64,000 bases of DNA, taken from contig JAFMDN010000001.1 of assembly GCA_017857235.1 (NCBI GenBank), positions 24,886 through 88,885 of the forward strand, in the 5' to 3' direction. This document shows positions 30,549 to 39,998 of the stretch, piece after piece (position 1 is the first letter of the stretch; each line of letters starts with the position of its first letter). The position numbers and the translations under genes were made by a program. The notes under the pieces were generated by a model that saw only the letters and a list, made by a program, of their open reading frames with translations, was not told where the DNA came from and did not search any database. Origin of the DNA: Methanobacteriota archaeon (lineage in GTDB: Archaea; Thermoplasmatota; Thermoplasmata; Thermoplasmatales; GCA-001856825).

Positions 30549-31637
30549 TCATACCCATTCCCAATACTTATTTTTACTTAGCTTGGCCTTGCCAACTATG
30601 GCTATCTTTTCTCCACATCTAGGGCACATATTTTCATCAGTGAGCCTTATATCAGAAACATAGAATCCCCTTCTCTCAATAACTTTAAATCCACATCTTG
30701 GGCAATATGTATTTTCCAATGGATGACCTGGCACGTTCCCAGTATAAACGTATTTCAAACCTTCATCTTTTGCAATTTTATGGAATCTTTCAAGCATTTC
30801 CACCGGAGTTGGATCTACATCCATCATCAAGTAATCTGGGTGGAATCTTGTAAAATGCAAAGGCACTTCATCTCCCAAATTTTTGTATATCCACTGGGAA
30901 AGAAACCTTACATCCTCTTCCTTGTCTCCCAAGTCCTTTACTGGAACAACAAGGTCAGTTATTTCCACGTGCGTTCCTAATTCTTTCAACAATTTTAAAT
31001 TTTCAAAAACTGGTTTGTAAGTTTCAATTCCAATATATTTTCTGGCAAACATGTCATTACCATTTCCTTTAAAATCAACTGTAATGGCATCCAAAAATTC
31101 CCTAATATATGGTATGGACTCTTTGCTCATGTATCCGTTTGAAACAAATAAGTTAAATTTACCCGATTCCTTGGCTTTTACCCCGATATCGTGAGCATAT
31201 TCCGCAAAAATAGTTGGTTCATTGTAAGTGTATGAAACCCCGTCAATGTATTTATTTCTAAGAATTCTCTGGGCTGCTTCTGGTAATAAAGTCATACCAT
31301 CAACCTTTCTTCTTTGCGAAATATCATAATTCTGACAATACTTGCACATCCAGTTACATCCGGTGGTGGATATTGAAAGAACGTAAGAACCAGGAAAATA
31401 ATGGTACAGTGGTTTCTTCTCAATTGGATCAACATTATCGGACATTGTTAAACCGTATGAAAGAAGATAAAGCTTACCACCAACATTCTTCCTTATTCCG
31501 CAAAAGCCAGTCTGTCCATCCTTTAGCAGGCAGTACCTGTTGCATGCTGTACATCTTATTCTTCCACCCTGAATTTCCTCGTATAAGACTGCTTCCTTAC
31601 CCATCAATTGGAAATTGGAATTCATTTGAATATACAT
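30549..31637 (-). CDS. AmmeMemoRadiSam-system-type radical SAM protein
   Basis: CNWMCKYCQNYDIS radical-SAM triad; N- and C-terminal Cys clusters (CTACNRYC, CPRCGFKVI, CPRCGEKI); VSYTYNEPTIFAEYAHD. Confidence 0.8.
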   Translation of the reverse strand: MYIQMNSNFQLMGKEAVLYEEIQGGRIRCTACNRYCLLKDGQTGFCGIRKNVGGKLYLLSYGLTMSDNVDPIEKKPLYHYFPGSYVLSISTTGCNWMCKYCQNYDISQRRKVDGMTLLPEAAQRILRNKYIDGVSYTYNEPTIFAEYAHDIGVKAKESGKFNLFVSNGYMSKESIPYIREFLDAITVDFKGNGNDMFARKYIGIETYKPVFENLKLLKELGTHVEITDLVVPVKDLGDKEEDVRFLSQWIYKNLGDEVPLHFTRFHPDYLMMDVDPTPVEMLERFHKIAKDEGLKYVYTGNVPGHPLENTYCPRCGFKVIERRGFYVSDIRLTDENMCPRCGEKIAIVGKAKLSKNKYWEWV

Positions 31638-31654
31638 AATAAAAAAAATAAATA

Positions 31655-33319
31655 TTAAGCTAATGCTGAATCTCTAAAATTTATGTTCCTCTTGCTGTAA
31701 AGGAATAGCATAATTGGAATATTGATTATTATTATGATGAAGGCAAGTGCTGCTCCTTGTGAAAGTTCCCCCGTTGTAAGGAAGGCAAAAGAAGCAAGTG
31801 TTAATGTGGTCCATTGAATTGGTGCTAGCATAATGGTTGTTCCATAATCTATGGTAGACCTTACAAACACCAAAACAAAACCTTCAACAATTCCTGGAAT
31901 TAAAAGGGGGATTGTTATCTTTCCAAACCCTTTGAATTTCGAACGAACCATTAGTCTCTCTGCCTCGAATAGAGTTTTAGAAATGGATGAAAGAGTAACG
32001 TCTAATGCTCGAGTAGAGTATCCCATTCTTCCAACAACGTAACCAAATATGACTCCTATAGGAACTGAATTTATTATCCATCCGGTTATGCTATTGTTAT
32101 ACATGGTAAGTAAGAGAATCCCAATTATAACTGGAGACATTGAAAATATTAACAGTATAACAACATTAGCCATCTTTTTCCACTTCATACCATATATCCA
32201 AGAAAAGTAAGTGGGTATCATTGAAAGGGTAACTCCAATGAAAGCCGCTAGTCCTGAAAGTATTAATGTCGACCAAATGGCATTTGGGTACAAACCTAAT
32301 GATTCATAGAAATTATTTAAAGTGAAATGTGTGGGAAAGATTGTGCCTACCCACTTGTATGAAAATGATGTGAGTCCAATTATAAATATTTCCACTAAAG
32401 GAAACAATGAAAATAGAATTGAATAAACTGTGATAATAACCTTCAGGATTTTATTATCGTTTCTAAATGGTCTAAAAGCCTTGCCAGTAACTGTTGCGTA
32501 TCTCTTTGATTTTATATAAAACATATAAGTCAAGATTACTGATAGATTTATTAATAGCAATATTAACAATAGAGCTGACGCAATGCCCCAATTATAAAAA
32601 GAGAATAACTGTACAAATGCCAATTCCGAAATGACTTGAAAATTTGATGGGGCGAGAAGAAGTGGGACTGATAATGTCCCTGTATTTAGGAGAAAAACTA
32701 TGAGAATGGATGTAGCAAACCCTGGCATCAAAAGAGGCAAAACAATCTTTCTGAAAGTTCTCAATTTTGACAAGCCATGAACAGTTGCAGCCTCTAGTAA
32801 CCTTGTATCAATGCTATCAAATGCAATCGTTTGATATATTACCATAAAAGGGAGTGATGAGATAGTCATTACGGCCATTAGGCCATAAAATGAATATAAT
32901 TGGTACCTAAATAGGCCGAAATTAGTTGCTATTATTATCAGGGCATATGTTGTTATTAGGCCTGGAATTGATATCCCTGAAATTATCAAGGATTTTATAG
33001 TCTTTTTAAAAGGAATATTCATAAAACTCATTCCATATGATATTGGTAATGCCAATAGAAAAGATGCAATTGTAACTGCTAAAGATAACTCCAATGTGTG
33101 GTAAATTGAATCATAATAATATGGATCATTCAGGATATATAAAAAATACTTTAAAGTAAGGTTATGAATTAGATTAAGCCTAAACTCCAAAATAGATAAT
33201 GGTTGACCATAAAGTGAAGTTAAAAGAAATGATATTAATGGAAAAATCATGAATAGAATTATGAAAAAAATAAAAAAAGATTCAAGTAATAAATTAAATC
33301 TTTGGCGCAAGCTTATCAT
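31655..33319 (-). CDS. ABC transporter permease, Fe3+/2-aminoethylphosphonate type (two fused BPD_transp domains)
   Basis: 554 aa, about 12 TM helices, two EAA-like loops (EAATVHGLSKLRTFRKIVLPLLMPG; EAERLMVRSKFKGFGKITIPLLIPG). Confidence 0.85.
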   Translation of the reverse strand: MISLRQRFNLLLESFFIFFIILFMIFPLISFLLTSLYGQPLSILEFRLNLIHNLTLKYFLYILNDPYYYDSIYHTLELSLAVTIASFLLALPISYGMSFMNIPFKKTIKSLIISGISIPGLITTYALIIIATNFGLFRYQLYSFYGLMAVMTISSLPFMVIYQTIAFDSIDTRLLEAATVHGLSKLRTFRKIVLPLLMPGFATSILIVFLLNTGTLSVPLLLAPSNFQVISELAFVQLFSFYNWGIASALLLILLLINLSVILTYMFYIKSKRYATVTGKAFRPFRNDNKILKVIITVYSILFSLFPLVEIFIIGLTSFSYKWVGTIFPTHFTLNNFYESLGLYPNAIWSTLILSGLAAFIGVTLSMIPTYFSWIYGMKWKKMANVVILLIFSMSPVIIGILLLTMYNNSITGWIINSVPIGVIFGYVVGRMGYSTRALDVTLSSISKTLFEAERLMVRSKFKGFGKITIPLLIPGIVEGFVLVFVRSTIDYGTTIMLAPIQWTTLTLASFAFLTTGELSQGAALAFIIIIINIPIMLFLYSKRNINFRDSALA

Positions 33320-34443
33320 CCTACTGTGCTTGCATACTGATTGAATATATTTGTTATGTTTTGCTGTTCTTCAACTGTGAATGTCTGGCTGTAGGGGAAA
33401 GCGTACTGTTCTTCTTGTGCTAGAGACGGGAAGTAAGGCGGAGGTGTTATGTTTTGATAGTTCATTATAGGTGGCTTCAGGAATATTTTTGGAAGCAGGG
33501 ATTGACCTTCATATGATAGTACCCAATTTATGAATTTTTCAGCTGCACTTAGATGAGGAGCACCATTAACTATTCCCATTGCTGTTGGACCTAATATATT
33601 CTGTTGTACCATTATGGGAATAAGTGGGTAACCATTAATTTCGTGATAAAGTACCGGTCCATTAATCCAGTCAATTGTGATGCCACCAGTACCTTCACCC
33701 ACAACTGTTTCAGCGTGTTCATCGTCAGGGGTAATGGGGGGTATAGTGTTGTTCAATAGTGCTCTTACATATTGCTTGAACATGATTGTTCCATTCGTAA
33801 AACCATATTGTTTAATGTAAATTTGCCATATTAGTGAGAAAAATCCAAGACCTGTAGTTGTAGAAGTTGATGGGTTTTCTATTATTATTTTTCCCTTATA
33901 CTGTGGTTGGGTTAAATTCCACCATGATACTGGATATTGGGTTTTATTAATCAGATTTGTATTGACTACAATTCCCAATATGTTGTATGTAAATGAATAC
34001 CAAGTCCAGTTGGGAGCATAGAGCGATGGATTGTTAATATAAGCACTGTAATTTTGTAACACGGGAACTTTATAGGGCATTAAAACTCCTTGCTCTGCTG
34101 CTCCTATATATGCAGAAGGAGCTCCACCAAACAGAACATCTGCCTGCGGATTTGATTTTGATGCAACTAACTTTCCTACTAATGTTCCCATGGCACCATA
34201 AACTGGGATTACTTTTATTCCAGTATCCTTTGTGAAATTATCAAAAAAAGGTTGGGCAACGCTTGCACTGTAATCTGCATAAATAACAACTTCCTGTTGA
34301 GGCGTCTGTGTAGATTGGCCATTGTGTCCATAAAGTATCATTGCAGCTGCTAGGGCCGCCACTCCTATTATTATTACGGCCACTAATGCTAGGATCCTTG
34401 AGGATACCTTGGCTTCGTTCTCTAATATTATTATTTGCCGCAT
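33316..34443 (-). CDS. ABC transporter substrate-binding protein, Fe3+-type
   Basis: N-terminal TM anchor; VVIYADYSASVAQPFFDNFTKDTGIKVIPVYG, SNPQADVLFGG, PTAMGIVNGAPHLSAAEKFINWVLSYEGQ. Confidence 0.82.
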   Translation of the reverse strand: MRQIIILENEAKVSSRILALVAVIIIGVAALAAAMILYGHNGQSTQTPQQEVVIYADYSASVAQPFFDNFTKDTGIKVIPVYGAMGTLVGKLVASKSNPQADVLFGGAPSAYIGAAEQGVLMPYKVPVLQNYSAYINNPSLYAPNWTWYSFTYNILGIVVNTNLINKTQYPVSWWNLTQPQYKGKIIIENPSTSTTTGLGFFSLIWQIYIKQYGFTNGTIMFKQYVRALLNNTIPPITPDDEHAETVVGEGTGGITIDWINGPVLYHEINGYPLIPIMVQQNILGPTAMGIVNGAPHLSAAEKFINWVLSYEGQSLLPKIFLKPPIMNYQNITPPPYFPSLAQEEQYAFPYSQTFTVEEQQNITNIFNQYASTVG

Positions 34444-34627
34444 GTTTTGAGATTTTAAACCATTTACTATTTTTTGACAAAATAGAAAAATTTCATAAAG
34501 TAATTGAAATTTTCCATATATAAACTACATTGGAAAAGGTTAATAATATGTAATAAGAACCTTTTGAGAAATTATTAATACGATTTCCTTTAAATTTTCG
34601 AAAGAAATTTAAAAAATAGAAGAAATA

Positions 34628-35710
34628 TCAGTTTTCTTTGAAGATAAAGGATTTTTCCGTGTCAAAATTTATAAAGCATCTAGATATATTAGTATCTTCA
34701 GGTATTTCACTGGCTGTGAATTTTATGATTCTTTTATCATTTAGCTCCACAAATATTCTGTAATTGTCCTTAAACCGCTTAATATCAACAACCCTACCTT
34801 CAACACCATTATCCCCAACGCCACTGCTAAGTTTTAAATCAGACGTCCTTACTATAATAGATACTTTTTCTCCGTTCTTGAATCCTTGTAATTTTTTATA
34901 TTTAATATTCCCTAATGGCCCAAGGTTTATTTTAATGGATTCGGGTAAAATTTCTTGTATGGTACCCTCTAATTGAAGATTTTCCCCTATGAATTGTGCC
35001 ACAAATTTGCTAGATGGCCTAAAGAATATCTCTTCCGGTTTTCCTACTTGTTCTATTCTTCCTGAATTAATTATGGCAATTCTATCTGCTATTTCAAACG
35101 CTTCATCCTGCGAGTGTGTCACCATTATGGCAGTTAATTTTCTATCCTTCACGATTTCTAAAATTTTGATTAAAAGTTCTTTTCTTATTCTTTCATCTAA
35201 ATTACTCAATGGCTCATCTAGAAGCAGAAGTTTAGGTTTTGAAGCCAGAGCCCTAGCAATGCCCACCCTCTGGAGTTCTCCTCCGGATAGCTCATGGGGC
35301 ATGCGCTTTAATTTATCTCCCAGACCAACTGAATAAGTTAGTTCAGCTATTTCCTTTTCGATTTCATCCCTGCTATTTTTTCCAAATTTTTTATCTTCCA
35401 TTACAATCATTAAATTCTCTTCTACCGAAAGATGTGGCCAAATTGCATAATCTTGAAAGACCATCCCTATTCCCCTTTTTGAAGGGGGGAAACTTGTTAC
35501 ATCTTCCCCGTCAAAGTAAATTTTTCCTGAATCTGGATTTTCAAGACCTGAGATAACCCTTAAAAGTGTAGATTTACCAGATCCACTTGGACCTAAGATT
35601 ACTAACAGTTCGCCTTGCTCAATATCCAAGTTTATATCTTTCAATACCTGATTTTTTCCAAATTTTTTGGAAACACCCTTAATACTTATAGCTGTCACAC
35701 CCCAGAACAA
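34628..35710 (-). CDS. ABC transporter ATP-binding protein, Fe3+/polyamine/sugar type with TOBE-like C-terminus
   Basis: GPSGSGKSTLLR, LSGGELQRVGIARALA, LLLLDEPLSNLD. Confidence 0.9.
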   Translation of the reverse strand: MFWGVTAISIKGVSKKFGKNQVLKDINLDIEQGELLVILGPSGSGKSTLLRVISGLENPDSGKIYFDGEDVTSFPPSKRGIGMVFQDYAIWPHLSVEENLMIVMEDKKFGKNSRDEIEKEIAELTYSVGLGDKLKRMPHELSGGELQRVGIARALASKPKLLLLDEPLSNLDERIRKELLIKILEIVKDRKLTAIMVTHSQDEAFEIADRIAIINSGRIEQVGKPEEIFFRPSSKFVAQFIGENLQLEGTIQEILPESIKINLGPLGNIKYKKLQGFKNGEKVSIIVRTSDLKLSSGVGDNGVEGRVVDIKRFKDNYRIFVELNDKRIIKFTASEIPEDTNISRCFINFDTEKSFIFKEN

Positions 35711-35829
35711 TTAGAAAAGATAATTGTCTCTTCCATAATTAAAAAACTTACCTCTATTTTTTCTACATGCAAAAAATTCTTATGTAAACAGACAGGATTA
35801 AAATATCTTGTAATTTTATTGCTGGGTAT

Positions 35830-36000
35830 TCATATGGATAAAGGCCAAAACACTTTGAGCAATTCAATCGTGACACCAAAAATTATTGCAATATATAGAA
35901 CCAGTTTGGGATCAAGAATGGGACCTAAGTCTTCCTCTTCCTCAAAATATCTGATTAAGCCAGCTGCTGATTGGAAACCTGATCCCCTTTTCTCGGCCAT
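35830..36000 (-). CDS. Preprotein translocase subunit Sec61-beta (SecG-like), 56 aa; not in the ORF track
   Basis: Own reverse-strand translation: MAEKRGSGFQSAAGLIRYFEEEEDLGPILDPKLVLYIAIIFGVTIELLKVFWPLSI, the archaeal Sec61-beta signature (G..SSAGLIRYFEEE, single C-terminal TM). Confidence 0.92.
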   Translation of the reverse strand: MAEKRGSGFQSAAGLIRYFEEEEDLGPILDPKLVLYIAIIFGVTIELLKVFWPLSI

Positions 36001-36143
36001 TTGATAAGCAATAAATGATTTGATTTAAATTTTTTCTATCCCTTAATTTCATAATAGGTTATGATTCGAGAATTTTAACGGAATAAAATTTACAGATACA
36101 AATTACTTAAAAAAATTGCAATATTTATTTAAGATAAGATTTA

Positions 36144-37892
36144 ATGCAGATGAGAAAGGGATTTACCATGAAAGACCTAAACCTAATGGTAGCCGGGCCG
36201 CAAGGAAGTGGAATAAACTTCACTTCAGATACTTTCTCTAAGGTTATGGCTCGGCTGGGATATTATGTATTCAGCAATGCAGAGCTTTTCTCTACCATAA
36301 AAGGCGAACATTCTTACTTTAGGGTCAGAGTTAGTGATGAGCTAATAAGGAGTTATTCCAAGAGGGTCGACATACTGATTGCATTAGATTCTAAAAGCAT
36401 AATATTGCATAAAGACGAAGTTGATAACAACGGTTTTATAATAACAGAGGAAAAGCCACTTGATTCAAGATTTATACAGGTTGAGTACAACAAGATTCTC
36501 CAAAATGTAGCTAATAAATACAACAAGAATCTATCTGAACTAAGCGTTATGAAAAATACCATTGCCCTTGCAGTTGTTGGAAAAATTGCTTCCATACCAA
36601 AGGATGCCATACAAAAGGTGATTAGTGAAAATTTCGCAAAGAGACCAAATATTGCAGAATTGAACAATGCAGTAGTGGATGAAACATACTCCATAACAAA
36701 AATTGAAAGAAGCATAACTTTGCCCAAGGGGAAGTCATTTGGAAAAATGTTAATAAATACAGCTGAGGCAGTAGCTATTGGTAAAATTGCCGCCGGATTG
36801 AGGTTTCAATCTTATTACCCAATAACACCTGCGAGCGATGAATCTCAGTATCTGGAAGGGGTTATGTCCAAATACAATGTAATTGTAGAGCAAACGGAGG
36901 ACGAAATAGCCGCAATTAATATGGCTATTGCGGCTGCAAATACAGGATTAAGGGCAGCCACTAGCACATCTGGGCCTGGATTTTCATTAATGGTTGAAGC
37001 GCTTTCATATGCAGGAATGACAGAAACGCCCGTTGTAATATTCTACTACCAAAGAGCTGGCCCATCAACTGGTATGCCAACTAGACACGAACAGGGTGAT
37101 TTGAAATTCGCGATAAGTGCAGGCCATGGAGAGTTTCCAAGGATAGTAATAGCACCTGGTGACCATGAAGAGGCCTTTTACGATGCATTTGAATCTTTTA
37201 ACCTTGCTGAGAAATATCAATTGCCTGTAATAGTGATGCTTGATAAATCCATGGCAATGAGCAATTATACAATTCCAAAATTTGATACATCAAAGCTCAA
37301 AATAGATAGAGGTAAGTTAATTCTTGAGGGAGAGGTAAGCAACTATAAGAGGTATGCGTTTACAGAAGATGGCATTTCACCAAGAACAGTCCCTGGAGTT
37401 AAAAACGGAATGTTCACCATTGCCGGAGACGAACATGAGGAAGATGGACACATCTTCAGCGAAGACCCAGATAATAGGATCAGAATGATGGATAAAAGGA
37501 TGGGTAAGCTAAAGAAGGTTCTAAGTGAAATACCCACAGATATGAAATACAAGTTTTATGGAAATGGAGAGAACCTCATAATTTCATGGGGATCACCCAA
37601 AGGAGCTATACTTGATGCAATAAGAGAGAGACCGGAATATTCATACTTACAGATCAGATTATTACATCCATTCCCGGTGGATGAAGTAAAACCCTTTGCC
37701 AAATACAAAAGGATCGTAACAGTGGAACAAAATTATTCTGGTCAGCTTGCAGACATTCTAAAAGAAGATGCTGGAATTGATGTTAATTCCAGAATAGTGA
37801 AGTTTAATGGTAGACCCATAGCTTTTGAGGAGTTGATTGAAGGGTTAGATAGATCTAAAACTGAAAGGAGGGTGGTGTTAACTTATGCCTAA
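36144..37892 (+). CDS. korA: 2-oxoacid:acceptor oxidoreductase alpha subunit (gamma-alpha fusion)
   Basis: AGPQGSGINFTSDTFSK, GLRFQSYYPITPASDESQYLE, ATSTSGPGFSLMVEALSYAGMTE. Confidence 0.9.
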   Translation: MQMRKGFTMKDLNLMVAGPQGSGINFTSDTFSKVMARLGYYVFSNAELFSTIKGEHSYFRVRVSDELIRSYSKRVDILIALDSKSIILHKDEVDNNGFIITEEKPLDSRFIQVEYNKILQNVANKYNKNLSELSVMKNTIALAVVGKIASIPKDAIQKVISENFAKRPNIAELNNAVVDETYSITKIERSITLPKGKSFGKMLINTAEAVAIGKIAAGLRFQSYYPITPASDESQYLEGVMSKYNVIVEQTEDEIAAINMAIAAANTGLRAATSTSGPGFSLMVEALSYAGMTETPVVIFYYQRAGPSTGMPTRHEQGDLKFAISAGHGEFPRIVIAPGDHEEAFYDAFESFNLAEKYQLPVIVMLDKSMAMSNYTIPKFDTSKLKIDRGKLILEGEVSNYKRYAFTEDGISPRTVPGVKNGMFTIAGDEHEEDGHIFSEDPDNRIRMMDKRMGKLKKVLSEIPTDMKYKFYGNGENLIISWGSPKGAILDAIRERPEYSYLQIRLLHPFPVDEVKPFAKYKRIVTVEQNYSGQLADILKEDAGIDVNSRIVKFNGRPIAFEELIEGLDRSKTERRVVLTYA

Positions 37893-38790
37893 TACTTACA
37901 GAACAAATGTTGAAATAGATTGGTGTCCAGGATGTGGAGATTTCGGTATACTCAACGCTCTGACACTGGCACTACAGGAATTGAAAATACCTAATGAGAA
38001 AGTAGCATTAACCGGTGGTATCGGTTGCAGTTCAAAAATTCCTCATTATGTAAATGTATATGCATACCACACATTACATGGTAGGTCTTTGGCCCAGGCA
38101 CAAGCAATAAAAATTGCTAATCCTGAATTGGAAGTTATCGCAGCGGCAGGTGATGGAGATGCATTGGGTATTGGTACTCAACATTTTGTAGCTGCTGGAA
38201 GGAGAAATGTTGACCTCACCTATCTCATATTTGACAATGGAGTCTATGGTCTTACAAAAGGGCAAGCATCCCCGACACTTCCATATGGTGAAAGCCCTAA
38301 ATCGTTACAGGTAGAAAATATCAAGGATCCAGTCAATCCAATTTTCCTTGCACTTGCTTCAGGGTATACATTTGTTGCAAGATCTTATTCTTACAATATA
38401 AAACATCTTAAGGACACCATAATTAGGGCCATTAAACACAAAGGGCTTGCCTTAGTAGATATAATGCAACCGTGCGTTACTTACAATAACATCAATACAA
38501 AGGAATATTACGATGCTAGGTTGTATGACCTGCAGAAGGAAGGGTGGGATCCTGTTGCTAAGAATGAAGATGAATATAAACAGAAATTAGGACAGGCTAC
38601 TATAAAATCCCTGGAATGGGGAGATAAAATTCCTATGGGGGTATTCATTGAATATCAGAAGGAAACCTATGATGAACGTTTATCCAGGCTTCTAATGAAC
38701 TATAAATCCAAAAATTTCGTAACATTGCCCATACACGAAAATGGAAAGCCAGTGAATGATATAACTCCTCTTATAGAGGAATTAATTTGA
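37885..38790 (+). CDS. korB: 2-oxoacid:acceptor oxidoreductase beta subunit
   Basis: DWCPGCGDFGILNAL, TGGIGCSSKIPHY, AAAGDGDALGIGTQH, DNGVYGLTKGQASPT. Confidence 0.92.
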   Translation: MPNTYRTNVEIDWCPGCGDFGILNALTLALQELKIPNEKVALTGGIGCSSKIPHYVNVYAYHTLHGRSLAQAQAIKIANPELEVIAAAGDGDALGIGTQHFVAAGRRNVDLTYLIFDNGVYGLTKGQASPTLPYGESPKSLQVENIKDPVNPIFLALASGYTFVARSYSYNIKHLKDTIIRAIKHKGLALVDIMQPCVTYNNINTKEYYDARLYDLQKEGWDPVAKNEDEYKQKLGQATIKSLEWGDKIPMGVFIEYQKETYDERLSRLLMNYKSKNFVTLPIHENGKPVNDITPLIEELI

Positions 38791-38925
38791 TCATAGATTC
38801 AAATCAATTTTATTTTGTTTTTCTATTAGTTTGTGATGATTGATTTCCTTTTATCATCATATTTATCGGAACGCATCAAAAAATCAGTTTAAGAAGAAAT
38901 AGTAAATTAAGAATTTTTCAAAAAT

Positions 38926-38999
38926 AGCGGGGGGTGGATTTGAACCACCGATCTACGGGTTATGAGCCCGTCGGGATTTCCTGGCTACCCCACCCCGCT
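38926..38999 (-). tRNA. Initiator tRNA-Met (CAU)
   Basis: Reverse strand AGCGGGGTGGGGTAGCC..ACGGG-CTCATAA-CCCGT..GGTTCAAATCC..CCCCGCT; CAU anticodon; A1:U72 pair and GGG:CCC anticodon stem of initiators. Confidence 0.92.
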
Positions 39000-39173
39000 G
39001 ATACCAGTATGAGCGCTCTGGATTTATATTTTCCCATTTTTGATGGTGTTAATGGGATTTCTGACGAAAAATACCTTTAAAGATAAACCGTACAGAATTA
39101 AATTTAATATCTTTTTAGAAAATGAATCGAAGAAAAATTTTTATCGTTTTATAAGATAAATCAAATTACCGAA

Positions 39174-39995
39174 ATGATATTTGAAAAAAATCCTAATATT
39201 TTCATAAAATCCGTGGAAATTACTTCAAGCAGGTCACCGGGACTGAAAGATATTGAAAGTGCCAGGGAACTTATTTTAGATTACATAAATATGGCTACAA
39301 GTCCTTATAACCCAAGAGGATTGCCCTCTATCGACCCAATTTTAATTTTGCATGAATTCGGTAGAAATTCAAATGTTGAATTGGTTCCTCACATATCCCC
39401 CAGAGATGGTAACAAACTTATGATAATTTCTAGAGTTGTAACATCACTCAAAGTAGGAATAAACAGCTTTCTGGTACTAAGAGGGGATAGCATAAATCCC
39501 AGGATTGGTTCAGAACCTGTAGATGAGATTGATACAATAGGCCTTATGAAATATCTGAAGGAAAATGAATATTTGAAAGAGATTTCTAGTAAATTTGGTA
39601 TGGATATTAACATAGGTGGAATTTCTAACCCGCATAGAGGTAATGAGCAAGAAGTATTAAATGCAAAAATTGCAGCTGGATGTAGTTTTTTCATTACACA
39701 TTCAATTTATGATCCAGAAGTTTTAAAACATGATTGGATCAAGCATAGAAAATTCAAATTGATTGCTGGTTTTATTCCTATATTGAAAAAGGCTTCATTG
39801 GATTTTTACAGGGATTTGGACTTAAATATTCCAGATAACCTTCTTGAAAAAATGGAAAATTCAGCAGATTTGGAAAATTTGTTTTTCAATTTAATTGTAA
39901 ATTCAATAGATGAATTGAAAGGATACATCGATGGCATTCATTTAATGCCTATAGGTAAATATAAATTTGCTAGGAAAGTTTTGGAGGTGATTTAA
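39174..39995 (+). CDS. Methylenetetrahydrofolate reductase-like protein
   Basis: SVEITSSRSPGLKD, PHISPRD, FLVLRGDS, INIGGISNPHRGNEQEVLNAKIAAGCSFFITHSIYDPEVL. Confidence 0.75.
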   Translation: MIFEKNPNIFIKSVEITSSRSPGLKDIESARELILDYINMATSPYNPRGLPSIDPILILHEFGRNSNVELVPHISPRDGNKLMIISRVVTSLKVGINSFLVLRGDSINPRIGSEPVDEIDTIGLMKYLKENEYLKEISSKFGMDINIGGISNPHRGNEQEVLNAKIAAGCSFFITHSIYDPEVLKHDWIKHRKFKLIAGFIPILKKASLDFYRDLDLNIPDNLLEKMENSADLENLFFNLIVNSIDELKGYIDGIHLMPIGKYKFARKVLEVI

Positions 39996-39998
39996 ACG

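Noticed and set aside
35615-36004. 129-aa plus-strand ORF
   Set aside because: Shadow of the Sec61-beta gene (minus strand 35830-36000) and the start of the ABC ATPase gene; no homology signal.
38835-38870. gtgatgattgatttccttttatcatcat considered as a C/D-box sRNA (C box GTGATGA)
   Set aside because: No convincing D/D' CUGA boxes at proper spacing; more likely a small hairpin or terminator-like AT sequence after korB.
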